DNA from: Acidovorax sp. CF316 | GTDB taxonomy: Bacteria > Pseudomonadota > Gammaproteobacteria > Burkholderiales > Burkholderiaceae_C | Reading direction: 5' to 3' | Assembly: GCF_000276605.1 (NCBI RefSeq) | Contig: NZ_AKJX01000124.1 | Span: forward strand, 1-64,000 | Length of the DNA: 64,000 bases | In this document: one piece after another, positions 51,223 through 60,827 of the stretch | Layout: every line of letters starts with the position of its first letter | Numbering within the stretch: position 1 is the first letter of the stretch | Translations under genes and position numbers: made by a program | The notes under the pieces: generated by a model | The model's database searches: none | The model's input: only the letters and a program-made list of their open reading frames with translations | What the model was told of the DNA's origin: nothing

Positions 51223-52047
51223 ATGGCCATCGAACTGTACCGAGACAAGAACCACGCCTGCCTGATGTTCACCGACCTCATCGAGGAGGATGGCCAGGCC
51301 GTGCAGGCCAACCAGTTCCTGATCGTCGACGACGGCACCGGGGCCATCATCGATCCGGGCGGCAACCTCGCGTTCAACGAGCTGTTCATCGGCATGACCA
51401 AGCACTTTGCGCCGCACAAGCTGTCCTACCTGATTGCCTCGCACGCCGACCCGGACATCATTGCCTCGCTGGATCGCTGGATGACCAGCACCAAGGCCTC
51501 GCTCGTGATCTCGCGCGTCTGGGAGCGCTTTGCGCCCCACTTCACCAAGGTCGGCAAGACCGAGAACCGCGTGATCGGCGTGCCCGACAGTGGTGGCCAC
51601 CTGCCCCTGGGCCGCAACGAACTGGTGCTGCTGCCGGCCCACTTCCTGCACTCGGAAGGCAACTTCCACTTCTACGACCCGGTGAGCCGCATCCTGTTCA
51701 CAGGCGACCTGGCGGTGTCAATGACATCGGGGGCGGAAGCCAGCGTTCCCGTCACCGACCTGGCCGCGCACATTCCGCGCATGGAGGGCTTCCATCGCCG
51801 CTACATGGTGTCCAACAAGATCCTGCGCCTGTGGGTGCGCATGGTGCGGCAACTGGACATTTCCATGTTGGTACCGCAGCATGGCGCGCCCATCCTGGGC
51901 AAGCAGGCCATCAACGACTTCTTCGACTGGGTGGAGAACCTCATGTGCGGCATCGACCTCTTCGACGACCGCGCCTACCAGATCCCCACTGCGCACATCG
52001 ACCCCGTCACCCGCCAGATGCGCCCTGCCCTGCGGGCCGTGGGCTGA
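51223..52047 (+). CDS. MBL-fold metallohydrolase, oxygen-binding diiron (ODP)-like
   Basis: 274 aa. The metallo-beta-lactamase fold of flavodiiron-related proteins is suggested by FLIVDDGTGAIIDPGG, YLIASHADPDIIASLDRW (metal-site His/Asp), LPAHFLHSEGNFHFYDPVSRILFTGDLAVS and the C-terminal VPQHGAPILG. There is no flavodoxin domain, so it would correspond to the stand-alone ODP type, which binds oxygen at a diiron site in chemotaxis proteins of other bacteria. No signal peptide. An FNR box lies upstream, which fits expression under low oxygen. It ends 9 bases before the convergent msrQ stop. The exact activity is not known; a plain hydrolase cannot be ruled out. Confidence 0.83.
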   Translation: MAIELYRDKNHACLMFTDLIEEDGQAVQANQFLIVDDGTGAIIDPGGNLAFNELFIGMTKHFAPHKLSYLIASHADPDIIASLDRWMTSTKASLVISRVWERFAPHFTKVGKTENRVIGVPDSGGHLPLGRNELVLLPAHFLHSEGNFHFYDPVSRILFTGDLAVSMTSGAEASVPVTDLAAHIPRMEGFHRRYMVSNKILRLWVRMVRQLDISMLVPQHGAPILGKQAINDFFDWVENLMCGIDLFDDRAYQIPTAHIDPVTRQMRPALRAVG

Positions 52048-52056
52048 CACGCAAAT

Positions 52057-52692
52057 TCAGCGGGACGCCGCGGCAGCGGTACCGGCCTTCACCGACCGCC
52101 GGCGCGCGGCCTGCCACACGCGCCAGCCCAGCAGCATCGCGAGAATGGCCGCATACACCGCCACCTCGCCAAAATCGTTCTTGCCCGCACGCATCCAGAA
52201 GAAGTGCAACACCGCCAGACCCGCCACGGCATACACCGTGCGGTGCAGCGCCTGCCAGCGCTTGGCACCCAGCGCCCGGATGGCACGGTTGAACGAGGTG
52301 GCCGCCATCAGCACGAGCAGCACGAAGGCGGCAAACCCGACGAGGATGAACGGCCGTTTGGCAATGTCCACGGCGATGTCCGACACCTCGAAGCCCATGT
52401 CGAACCAGCTGTAGCACAGCAGGTGCAGTAGAGCGTAAAAGAAGACAAAGAGCCCCAACATGCGCCGAAAGCGCGCCATCTGCGGGGTGGAGGTCAACAC
52501 CCGCAGCGGCGTCACCGCCAGCACCAGGCACAGGGCACGCAGTGTCCAGTCCCCGGTGGAGCGGATCAGGGCTTCGGCGGGGTTGGCTCCAAGCTGGTTG
52601 GAGACGGCCGCATAGACCAGCCAGGCCAGCGGCAGCAGGCACAGCGTGAATACCAATGGCTTGGCCAGAGGATGAAGCAGCAGCTTTCGCAT
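52057..52692 (-). CDS. msrQ: Heme-binding membrane subunit MsrQ
   Basis: 211 aa with six predicted membrane helices of the ferric-reductase-like type. Histidines placed for heme binding are in FYALLHLLCYSWFD, RWQALHRTVYAVAG and LAVLHFFWMRA. MsrQ passes quinol electrons to MsrP for repair of oxidised methionines in the periplasm. The start at 52692 (MRKLLLHPLAKP) is chosen; the longer frame lies in the msrP end. It is 34 bases after msrP. Confidence 0.94.
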   Translation of the reverse strand: MRKLLLHPLAKPLVFTLCLLPLAWLVYAAVSNQLGANPAEALIRSTGDWTLRALCLVLAVTPLRVLTSTPQMARFRRMLGLFVFFYALLHLLCYSWFDMGFEVSDIAVDIAKRPFILVGFAAFVLLVLMAATSFNRAIRALGAKRWQALHRTVYAVAGLAVLHFFWMRAGKNDFGEVAVYAAILAMLLGWRVWQAARRRSVKAGTAAAASR

Positions 52693-52726
52693 GGCAATGA
52701 CCACAGGAACCACCGTGCGCGGCCGG

Positions 52727-53731
<1,005 letters not shown>

Positions 53732-53873
53732 GGGGGCTCCGGTCAGGCAGTGGTGGTTTCGGCTACGGGTAGAGCCATTCCACCCCTAGTTCGTTCCAGA
53801 TACGGATCAGGTTACACCGTGGATGCGATATTTGCAGAAACTCGGCCCCACAGTCCCACGTCGCGCAGAGGTC

Positions 53874-55214
53874 CTACAAGGTGCCGTAGCTGTGCAGCCC
53901 GCTCAGGAACATGTTGACCCCGAGGAAGGCAAAGGTCGTGACCGCCAGGCCCACCAGGGCCCACCAGGCCGACACCGTGCCGCGCAGGCCCTTCATGAGA
54001 CGCATGTGCAGCCAGGCCGCGTAGTTGAGCCAGACGATCAACGCCCAGGTTTCCTTCGGGTCCCAGCTCCAGTAGCCGCCCCAGGCCTCGGCCGCCCACA
54101 GCGCCCCCAGCACCGTGGCAATGGTGAAGAAGGCAAAACCCACGGCGATGGACTTGTACATCACGTCGTCCAGGATCTCAAACGAGGGCAGGCGCTCGGC
54201 GATGCGCTTGCGCCCCAGCAGGATGCCGGCCACGATCAGCGCCGAGATGCCGAAGTACACCATCCAGTAGCCGCCGCCATTCTCGGTGGCGCCCTGGCGG
54301 AACACGATGGGCTCGAAGCACAGCACCACGCCCAGCAGCCACAGCGGCGCCAGCTTGTACCAGCGCGTTTCGGTCGCCTGCTGCTTGATCAGGTAGGCAA
54401 AGGCCACCATGGCCGACAAAGCGAAGGTGCCGTAGCCGATGAAGTTGGCCGGCACATGCAGCTTCATCCACCAGCTCTTGAGGGCCGGCACCAGGGGCTG
54501 GATCTCGTGCGCCTCGCGCACCACCGTGTACCACAGCAGAAAGCCCACGGCTGCGCTCACCACCAGCATCACGAAGCCGCCCAGCGCGCGCGTCCTGTAC
54601 TGTGCTTCGTAGTACAGGTAGAAGGCCGCCGTCATCCAGCAGAACAGCACGAACACCTCGTACAGGTTGCTCACCGGGATGTGGCCAATGTCCGGGCCGA
54701 TCAGGTAGCTCTCGTACCAGCGCACCAGGGTGCCGATCAGCGCCATGCCCACGGCCACCCATGCCAGGCGCGAGCCGATCAGGTTCATCGCATGCCCCTC
54801 GCCGCGCGCGAACATGCCGATCCAGTAGAACGCCGTGCTCATGAAGAACAGCACGCTCATCCACAGAATGGCCGACTGGCTCGACAGGAAGTACTTGAGC
54901 CAGAACACCGTGTCCGCGCGCGCCAGGCTGCCAGCCCCGTCCACCTGGTACAGGCCGATGGCCATCAGCGCCACCGCGGACACCACCAGCATCAAGGTGC
55001 GCAGCGGTCGCCAGAACCAGCCCAGCCAAATGGCAGAAGGAATCGTGCCCAGCAGGATGCCCTTCTCATAGCCATCCATGAAACTGCCATAGCGCTGCAG
55101 AGCAAACAGCCCGCCTGCCACCACGATGGCGGCAAAGGCCCAGTCCAGCCAGTTGCGGCGGGAGAAATACCCCTCGTTCAGGGTGATCGTGGTGTTGCGG
55201 GTGGCCGTGTTCAT
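53874..55214 (-). CDS. ccsB: Cytochrome c biogenesis protein CcsB (CcsA/ResC-type heme handling)
   Basis: 446 aa with about ten membrane helices. The WWD heme-binding motif is present near residue 360 (WGGYWSWDPKETWALIVW), with flanking histidines such as LHVPANFIGYG and WLHMRLMKG. In System II cytochrome c maturation this protein with ResB carries heme across the membrane and attaches it to apocytochromes. The start overlaps the resB stop by 4 bases. Note naming: this is the CcsA-family member called CcsB in many annotations. Confidence 0.95.
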   Translation of the reverse strand: MNTATRNTTITLNEGYFSRRNWLDWAFAAIVVAGGLFALQRYGSFMDGYEKGILLGTIPSAIWLGWFWRPLRTLMLVVSAVALMAIGLYQVDGAGSLARADTVFWLKYFLSSQSAILWMSVLFFMSTAFYWIGMFARGEGHAMNLIGSRLAWVAVGMALIGTLVRWYESYLIGPDIGHIPVSNLYEVFVLFCWMTAAFYLYYEAQYRTRALGGFVMLVVSAAVGFLLWYTVVREAHEIQPLVPALKSWWMKLHVPANFIGYGTFALSAMVAFAYLIKQQATETRWYKLAPLWLLGVVLCFEPIVFRQGATENGGGYWMVYFGISALIVAGILLGRKRIAERLPSFEILDDVMYKSIAVGFAFFTIATVLGALWAAEAWGGYWSWDPKETWALIVWLNYAAWLHMRLMKGLRGTVSAWWALVGLAVTTFAFLGVNMFLSGLHSYGTL

Positions 55215-57364
55215 GGGTTGCCTTGCAGGGGCTTGGCCCCGATCAGTTTTTCTGCGAGTTCCACGAACTCGTTGTCTCCGTCCATGGTCTTGCGGTTGGT
55301 CGAGAGTGCCATCATGGCATGCGTCTTGTCCCCCTGCGGCGCCACCCAGACCCAGATCCGGCGTTCGCGAATGTAGAGCATGGCAAAAACCCCCAGAATG
55401 AGCAAGGCACAGCCCAGGTAGACGATGTTCCTGCCGGGCGCGCGGGCCACCTGGAACACGCTGGCCTGCACCTGCGTGAAATCCTTGAGCTCGAAGGCAA
55501 TGGCCGCCGGGTAGATCTGCACGTCGCTGAGCGACAGCACGGCCTGCGTCATGAAGCCGCGCGTCTTGTCGTCCGGCAGCATGGGCTGCAGGCCGGCGTT
55601 CTTGCGCGAGAGTTGCGCCAGCTCGAACAGGGTGCCGTTCAGGATGCGGATCAGCACCTCGCCCGCCCGGCCGCGCTCGGCCTCCGGCACGTTGGACTCC
55701 ATGAAGTCCGAGATCGCCTGCAGCCCGCCTGTGGGCTTGCCATCGACGGTGCCATTGCCGGCAAACAAGGCCAGCGCGCGCATGGCCGATTGCGCCAGCT
55801 GCTCACCCACGTCGGGGCGCGAGGGGTCGATGGCCTGCGCGACATAGCTGCGCACGGCCTGCTCGCGTGCCGCCGGGTCGGCCAGTGCGGCGCGCAGGCG
55901 CAGGAAACCGTCCATACCGCCCTGGTCGTCGGTCGGTATGCGCAGGTAGCGGAAGGCATCTGCCGGCGTTTCGCGCACACCCAGCAGGTACACCGGCACG
56001 CCGTCGCCGGTGTCCACGGGCAGCATGTAGTTGTGGAACTCGCGCGCCTGGCCCGCCGCATCGCGCAGCTTGTAGCTCACGCTCGGGCCCACGTTGCGCA
56101 ACTCCTTCTTGGTCACGGTCTTGTTGGCAGCGCCCAGGCGCGACTCCACGGCCTCGCGCAGGTCCACCTTGCGCACATCCACGCCCGTCGCGCCGGGTCC
56201 GGCACCGCCGAAATTCTCGACGTTGATGGTGCGCAGCGCTGTGAACTCCAGCGTCATGGTGTCGCTGCCCGGCATGCCGCCCTTGTTGGTCAACTGGGTC
56301 GAGTCCCCCACCACACCCTCCACATCGAAGGCCTTGGCGCCCGGCACCATGGGCACGGCACGCAGCTTCAGGTGCGAGCCTCCATCGTCGAAACTCGATT
56401 GGTAGATCTCCACACCCTTGTAGCTGGCCGGGTGGTTCACCTCCACGCGGGCCGGCGTCTTCTCTCCCGTGGCCTTGTCGTGGATGATGATTTCGCTGGC
56501 AAACAGCTTGGGCATGCCCGTGGAGTAGTGCTCCACGATGAATTTCTTGAGCTCGATGGCAAACGGCAGCTCCTGCAGCAGCACGCCGTCGGACTGGTTG
56601 AGCAATGCGATGCTCGACTGCGTGCCCTCGGCTACCAGCAGGTTGCCGCGGAAGGTGGGGTTGCGCTCGGACAGCCGGTGCTCGGGCTTCACGTCGGCGA
56701 TCAGGCCGCCGCCGGCATACGGCGTCTTGCCACCCAGCAGCATCTGCGCGCGCACGATCAGGTCGCCATCAAGCAGCCCCCCCACGCACACCAGCACGAT
56801 GGCGCTGTGCGCCGCGATGTAGCCGATCTTGTTGGCTGCGCCGGCCTTGGCGGCCACCATCCAGCCGGTGCCGACACCGGCCGGCGTGTCGCGCTGCTGC
56901 AGGCGCACCTTCCAGCCGCCGCCGGCCAGCAGGGTACCGATGCGTTTCGCCTCGGCCTCGGGGCCCTCGGGCAGCTCGGCCTCGGCCTTGTGGTGGAAGG
57001 CCTTGAGACTCTGCTCGCGGATGTTCTCCTTGTAGACGCGCAGGTCCACCAGGATCTTGGGGGTGTTGCGCGCAATGCACAGCGAAGTGCTGAGCACCAG
57101 GAACGCCAGGATCAGCAGGAACCACCACGCGCTGTACACCGCATTGAGCTGGATGGCACCGAACAGTGTGGCCCAGAACGGGCCGAACTGGTTCACATAG
57201 TTCGCCGCCGGCTCGTGCTGCTTGAGCACGGTGCCGATCACCGAGGCAATGCAGATCACCGTCAGCAGCGAGATGGCGAACCGCATCGAGGACAGCATCT
57301 CGATCACGGCGCGCAGGGCCTTGGAGCCGTACTGGACGCGAACGCCTTGGGTGTTGTCAGACAT
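55211..57364 (-). CDS. resB: Cytochrome c biogenesis protein ResB
   Basis: 717 aa. Membrane partner of the CcsA-type protein in System II. N-terminal helices (about residues 20-45, 70-95) with SMRFAISLLTVICIASVIGTVL, the family segment GPFWATLFGAIQLNAVYSAWWFL, a third helix (GYIAAHSAIVLVCVGGLLDGDL) and a large periplasmic domain, then a final helix near residue 645 (NIVYLGCALLILGVFAMLY). The ATG at 57364 (MSDNTQGVRV) is used. It lies downstream of cytochrome c4, with a terminator and an FNR-like box between. Confidence 0.95.
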   Translation of the reverse strand: MSDNTQGVRVQYGSKALRAVIEMLSSMRFAISLLTVICIASVIGTVLKQHEPAANYVNQFGPFWATLFGAIQLNAVYSAWWFLLILAFLVLSTSLCIARNTPKILVDLRVYKENIREQSLKAFHHKAEAELPEGPEAEAKRIGTLLAGGGWKVRLQQRDTPAGVGTGWMVAAKAGAANKIGYIAAHSAIVLVCVGGLLDGDLIVRAQMLLGGKTPYAGGGLIADVKPEHRLSERNPTFRGNLLVAEGTQSSIALLNQSDGVLLQELPFAIELKKFIVEHYSTGMPKLFASEIIIHDKATGEKTPARVEVNHPASYKGVEIYQSSFDDGGSHLKLRAVPMVPGAKAFDVEGVVGDSTQLTNKGGMPGSDTMTLEFTALRTINVENFGGAGPGATGVDVRKVDLREAVESRLGAANKTVTKKELRNVGPSVSYKLRDAAGQAREFHNYMLPVDTGDGVPVYLLGVRETPADAFRYLRIPTDDQGGMDGFLRLRAALADPAAREQAVRSYVAQAIDPSRPDVGEQLAQSAMRALALFAGNGTVDGKPTGGLQAISDFMESNVPEAERGRAGEVLIRILNGTLFELAQLSRKNAGLQPMLPDDKTRGFMTQAVLSLSDVQIYPAAIAFELKDFTQVQASVFQVARAPGRNIVYLGCALLILGVFAMLYIRERRIWVWVAPQGDKTHAMMALSTNRKTMDGDNEFVELAEKLIGAKPLQGNP

Positions 57365-57396
57365 GGGGGAGAGCAAAGGGGCGGCGAGGCAGGCAA

Positions 57397-57441
57397 AGAA
57401 AAAAGGACGGGGCCATCGGCTCGATGGACCCGCCCTTTTTG
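57397..57441 (-). terminator. Rho-independent terminator after cytochrome c4
   Basis: On the minus strand a GC-rich stem with one mismatch and one further imperfection (CGATGG/CCATCG inner stem, 57413-57427, outer CGGG/CCCG pairing) ends in TTTTTTC near 57404-57399. It lies 79 bases after the c4 stop and 33 before resB, so c4 and resB are probably separate units or partly attenuated. Confidence 0.82.
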
Positions 57442-57492
57442 GGTTTGTTATTGGCGGTTGGTTCCGTGCAGCCCGTGCTATGTGGGCCGCAC

Positions 57493-57506
57493 TTGATGAA
57501 GATCAG
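57493..57506. promoter_or_regulatory. Near-consensus FNR/ANR-type box upstream of resB
   Basis: TTGATGAAGATCAG matches TTGAT-N4-ATCAA at nine of ten positions. It lies between the c4 stop and the terminator before resB (ATG at 57364). No matching -10 was found at the expected place on the minus strand. Confidence 0.45.
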
Positions 57507-57519
57507 TCAATCGTTCGAA

Positions 57520-58164
57520 TCAACGCAGGCCGGCGATGTAGTCCGCCACAGCCTTGATCTCGCGGTCGTTCAGCTTGGCGGCCACCTGCGTCATCTGCAG
57601 GCTGTTGCCGCGCTTGCCGTCGCGGAAGGCGACAAGCTGTGTGGCCGTGTAGTCGGCATGCTGGCCGGACAGGCGTGGGTACTGGGCCGGGATGCCGGCA
57701 CCGTTGGGGCTGTGGCAGCCGGCGCAGGCCGCGATCTGGCGGTCGGCAATGCCGCCGCGGTAGATGCGCTCGCCCAGGGAGACCAGGGCCTTGTCCTTGG
57801 CGAAGCCGGGCTTGGCCGCCTTGGCCGTCACCCAGTAGGCGATGTTCTTCATGTCCTCGTCCGACAGGGCCATGGCAAAGCCCTTCATCACGGGATCGTT
57901 GCGCTTGCCGGACTTGAACTCCTGCAACTGCTTGACCAGGTACTCGGGATGCTGTGCCGACAGCTTGGGGTTGGCGGCGATGGCAGAGTTGCCGTCCGCG
58001 CCATGGCAGGCCGCGCACACCGCCGTGAAGCTGGCCTCGCCCTTGACCAAGTCAGGCTTGGCAGCCGCCTTGGTTGGCGCAGCGGGTGTCTCGCCCGCGG
58101 AAAAAGCCGGAAAAGCAGGTGCTGCCAGCACGGCAGCCATCAGCATAGAGGCGAGCAACTTCAT
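57520..58164 (-). CDS. Diheme cytochrome c4
   Basis: 214 aa. A signal peptide (LLASMLMAAVLAAPAFPAFSA) precedes two class I cytochrome c domains, each with CxxCH: VCAACHGADG (about residues 50-54) and ACAGCHSPNG (about 148-152). Axial methionines are likely in DPVMKGFAMAL and NSLQMTQVAAKL. It is a periplasmic electron carrier to terminal oxidases. Downstream resB-ccsB provide its maturation; engB is divergent with 76 bases between the starts. Confidence 0.95.
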   Translation of the reverse strand: MKLLASMLMAAVLAAPAFPAFSAGETPAAPTKAAAKPDLVKGEASFTAVCAACHGADGNSAIAANPKLSAQHPEYLVKQLQEFKSGKRNDPVMKGFAMALSDEDMKNIAYWVTAKAAKPGFAKDKALVSLGERIYRGGIADRQIAACAGCHSPNGAGIPAQYPRLSGQHADYTATQLVAFRDGKRGNSLQMTQVAAKLNDREIKAVADYIAGLR

Positions 58165-58240
58165 ATCGAGGGTCTGTATGTTTATGTGCGCAAAATCTCC
58201 GCGATTCTACAATGAGGCCCCACTAGCATCTCAACTTCTC

Positions 58241-58990
58241 ATGACGACCACCCCTATCGCGCCAGTTGCTGGCTCTCTTCCGCCTGCACCCGACGCCAAG
58301 ATCGCCATGGGTTGGATGCACACGGCCAGGTTCCTGACCACGGCGGCGCAACTGCACCACCTGCCCCCCATCACGGTGCCCGAGATTGCATTCGTGGGCC
58401 GTTCCAATGCAGGCAAATCCACCTGCATCAACACGCTGACGCAGCAAAAGCAGCTCGCATTCGCCTCCAAGAAGCCCGGCCGCACCCAGCACATCAACCT
58501 GTTCTCCTTGGGAAAACAGGGCGTGATGGACGCCGTGCTGGCCGATCTGCCGGGCTACGGCTATGCCGCCGTCTCGCGCTCGGACAAGGTGCGCTGGCAG
58601 CAGGTGATGGTCAATTACCTGGTCAGCCGCCCGGGCCTCACGGGCATCGTGCTGCTGTGCGACCCCCGCCTGGGCCTCACCGAACTCGACGAAGCCCTGC
58701 TCGAAGCGGTGCGCCCCCGGGTCGAAGAGGGCCTGAAATTCCTCATCGTGCTCACCAAGGCCGATAAGCTCACGCGCGCCGAGCAAGCCAAGGTGCTGTC
58801 GATTACGCGACTGCAGGCCGGCGGCGGCGAGGTCAAGATGTTCTCTGCCCTGAAGAAACAGGGCGTGGACGAGGTGGCCCAGCTGCTGTGGCAATGGGCC
58901 CACCCCCTGCCCGGCGCCGAGCCGACTCCTGGCGATGCCCCTGTGCCTGGCGCTGCCGAAGCCGACGACCAGGAACCCGAGGAAGATTGA
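58241..58990 (+). CDS. engB: Ribosome biogenesis GTPase EngB (YihA/YsxC)
   Basis: 249 aa. GTPase motifs: G1 GRSNAGKSTCIN, G3 DLPGYGYA, G4 TKAD; the GRTQHINLF switch I segment is also present. EngB assists large-subunit assembly. The first 25 residues are extra (VAGSLPPAPDAKIAMGW) and the C-terminal 30 are acidic and Pro-rich (PTPGDAPVPGAAEADDQE). It is divergent from cytochrome c4. The alpha/beta hydrolase gene follows after 56 bases. Confidence 0.96.
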   Translation: MTTTPIAPVAGSLPPAPDAKIAMGWMHTARFLTTAAQLHHLPPITVPEIAFVGRSNAGKSTCINTLTQQKQLAFASKKPGRTQHINLFSLGKQGVMDAVLADLPGYGYAAVSRSDKVRWQQVMVNYLVSRPGLTGIVLLCDPRLGLTELDEALLEAVRPRVEEGLKFLIVLTKADKLTRAEQAKVLSITRLQAGGGEVKMFSALKKQGVDEVAQLLWQWAHPLPGAEPTPGDAPVPGAAEADDQEPEED

Positions 58991-59046
58991 GCGCCAACGC
59001 TGGTCCCATGAGCGCTGGCAGCTACCCCAACGATAGCAACAGCGCC

Positions 59047-59967
59047 ATGATCCAGACCCGCAACCTCACCCTGCCCCACGGCACCACACTGCAGTACCGC
59101 GAAAGCGGCGCCGCCGGCCGGCCCGTGCTGCTGTTGCTGCACGGCTTTCCCGAAGGCGCCTTCATCTGGGACGCCATGCTGGCCCATTTCGCACAGCCCG
59201 AAAATGGCGGCTACCACTGCGTGGCGCCGTACCTGCGCGGATTCGGCGAGTCCAGCAGCCCCGGGGAGGTGGAGGCCTACCGGGCCAAATATCTGGTGCA
59301 GGACCTCGTGGCCCTGGTCGCAGCAGTGAGCCCTGACCAACCCCTTGAATGCCTGGTGGCCCACGACTGGGGCGGCGCCGTGGCCTGGAACCTGGCGAAC
59401 CAGCAGCCGCAGCTCATGCGGCGGCTGGCCATCGTCAACTCGCCCCACCCCGGCACCTTTTTGCGCGAGCTGCAGCACAACCCGGCGCAGCAGGCCAACA
59501 GCCAGTACATGCACTTCCTGTGCCGGCCCGATGCCGAGGCCCTGCTGGCCGAGAACGATTTCGCGCGCCTGTTCGCATTCTTCGACGACCCCGAAGGCCG
59601 CGCCCCCGCCTGGCTGACCGAGGAGGTGCGCGCCCAGTACCGCACCCTGTGGCGCCAGGGCCTCACCGGGGCCTGCAACTATTACCGCGCCAGCCCTTTG
59701 CGCCCGCCACGCGGCGACGACAACACCATCGCCGGCATCAGCCTGCCCGACAGCATGCTGACCGTCTCCATCCCCACCCTGGTGGTCTGGGCGATGCAGG
59801 ACCCGGCCCTGCTGCCCGGCCTGCTCGACGGCCTGGAAGGCTGGATCCCGCAGCTGCAGATCGACCGGATCGAGGCTGCCTCGCACTGGGTGGTGCACGA
59901 ACAAACTGAGCGGGTCATGACTGCGCTCGGGCGCTTTCTTCGAGGGGCCCCGGCCCCCAGTCAATAG
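59047..59967 (+). CDS. Alpha/beta hydrolase, epoxide-hydrolase-like
   Basis: 306 aa from the ATG at 59047 (MIQTRNLTLPHG); an ATG at 59008 would add 13 residues and has no better ribosome-binding site. The oxyanion motif HGFPEGAFIWD is near residue 35, and the nucleophile position is Asp in VAHDWGGAVAW (about residue 105), as in soluble epoxide hydrolases and haloalkane dehalogenases. The catalytic His is in ASHWVVHEQ near the end. A cap domain with several aromatic residues lies between. The substrate cannot be told. It runs 7 bases past the convergent acyltransferase stop. Confidence 0.87.
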   Translation: MIQTRNLTLPHGTTLQYRESGAAGRPVLLLLHGFPEGAFIWDAMLAHFAQPENGGYHCVAPYLRGFGESSSPGEVEAYRAKYLVQDLVALVAAVSPDQPLECLVAHDWGGAVAWNLANQQPQLMRRLAIVNSPHPGTFLRELQHNPAQQANSQYMHFLCRPDAEALLAENDFARLFAFFDDPEGRAPAWLTEEVRAQYRTLWRQGLTGACNYYRASPLRPPRGDDNTIAGISLPDSMLTVSIPTLVVWAMQDPALLPGLLDGLEGWIPQLQIDRIEAASHWVVHEQTERVMTALGRFLRGAPAPSQ

Positions 59968-60827
59968 ATGGAGGGATCCCCTTCGGGCCTTGTCTTGAAG
60001 CGTTTGTGCACCCAGTAGTACTGGCCGGGCGACACATCGATGTACGACTGCAGGTTGCGGTTCATCAGCGCAGTGTCGGCCTCGGCGTCGTCCGTCGGGT
60101 AGCCCGGCCAGGCGGGCGACAGCTCGGCGACATAGCCCGTGGGCGTGATGCGCGTGACCATGGAGATCACCTTGGCGCGGCCCAGCCGCGCAAAGCGCGA
60201 GAGCGATGGCACCGTGGCCGCCGTCACGCCGTAGAACGGCACGAACAGGGAATCGTTGCGCCCGAAGTCCATGTCGGGCAGCAGGTACAGCAGGCCCCCC
60301 TTGCGCAGCCCGCTCAGGATGGGCTTGACGCCATCGCCGCGGTTGAGCATGCGCACATTGCCAAAACGCTGGCGTCCGTTGCGGATCCACATGTCCACCG
60401 CCGGGTCGGGCTGGGGCGTGAAGATGGAGGTGAAGGCACGGTCGGTGTGCAGGGTCAGCGCCGAGCCCCCCGCGTCCATGCCATAGAAATGCGGCGCGAA
60501 GATGATGGTGGGCGTGTCGCCCAGCAGCTCGTCCAGCGCGCCAGTCAACTTCACGCGGTCGAGCACCACCTCGCGCGGTGCAAACCACAGCCAGCTGCGG
60601 TCCAGCCAGGTCTGGCAAAAGCCCACGAAGCTCTCGCGCGCCCATTGGCGGCGCTGGGCTTCGGTGAACTCCGGAAAGCACAGCGCCAGGTTGCGCAGCG
60701 CCACCCTGCGCCGCGGCGCCGCCAGCAGATACAGCGCCTGGCCGATCAGCCAGCCCATGCCCCGCAGCACCCCCAGCGGCAGCAAGGCCAGCACGCGCAT
60801 GAACCACACCCCCAGGCGGCCGGTCAT
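59961..60827 (-). CDS. LpxL/HtrB-family lipid A acyltransferase, HX4D type
   Basis: 288 aa. One membrane segment near the N-terminus and the lysophospholipid acyltransferase fold with the catalytic HX4D (APHFYGMDAGG, about residue 111) and downstream NRGDGVKPILSGLRKGG and LLPDMDFGRNDSLFVPFYG. It transfers an acyl chain from ACP to a lipid A precursor at the inner-membrane face. Its start overlaps the stop of the paired paralogue by 4 bases. Which acyl position each protein fills is not visible. Confidence 0.9.
   Translation of the reverse strand: MTGRLGVWFMRVLALLPLGVLRGMGWLIGQALYLLAAPRRRVALRNLALCFPEFTEAQRRQWARESFVGFCQTWLDRSWLWFAPREVVLDRVKLTGALDELLGDTPTIIFAPHFYGMDAGGSALTLHTDRAFTSIFTPQPDPAVDMWIRNGRQRFGNVRMLNRGDGVKPILSGLRKGGLLYLLPDMDFGRNDSLFVPFYGVTAATVPSLSRFARLGRAKVISMVTRITPTGYVAELSPAWPGYPTDDAEADTALMNRNLQSYIDVSPGQYYWVHKRFKTRPEGDPSIY

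Noticed and set aside
53745-53830. TPP-riboswitch-like sequence (AACCTGATCC) in the msrP leader
   Set aside because: The CCTGATCC piece is there on the minus strand, but no CTGAGA partner or correct stems were found, and msrP has no thiamine link.
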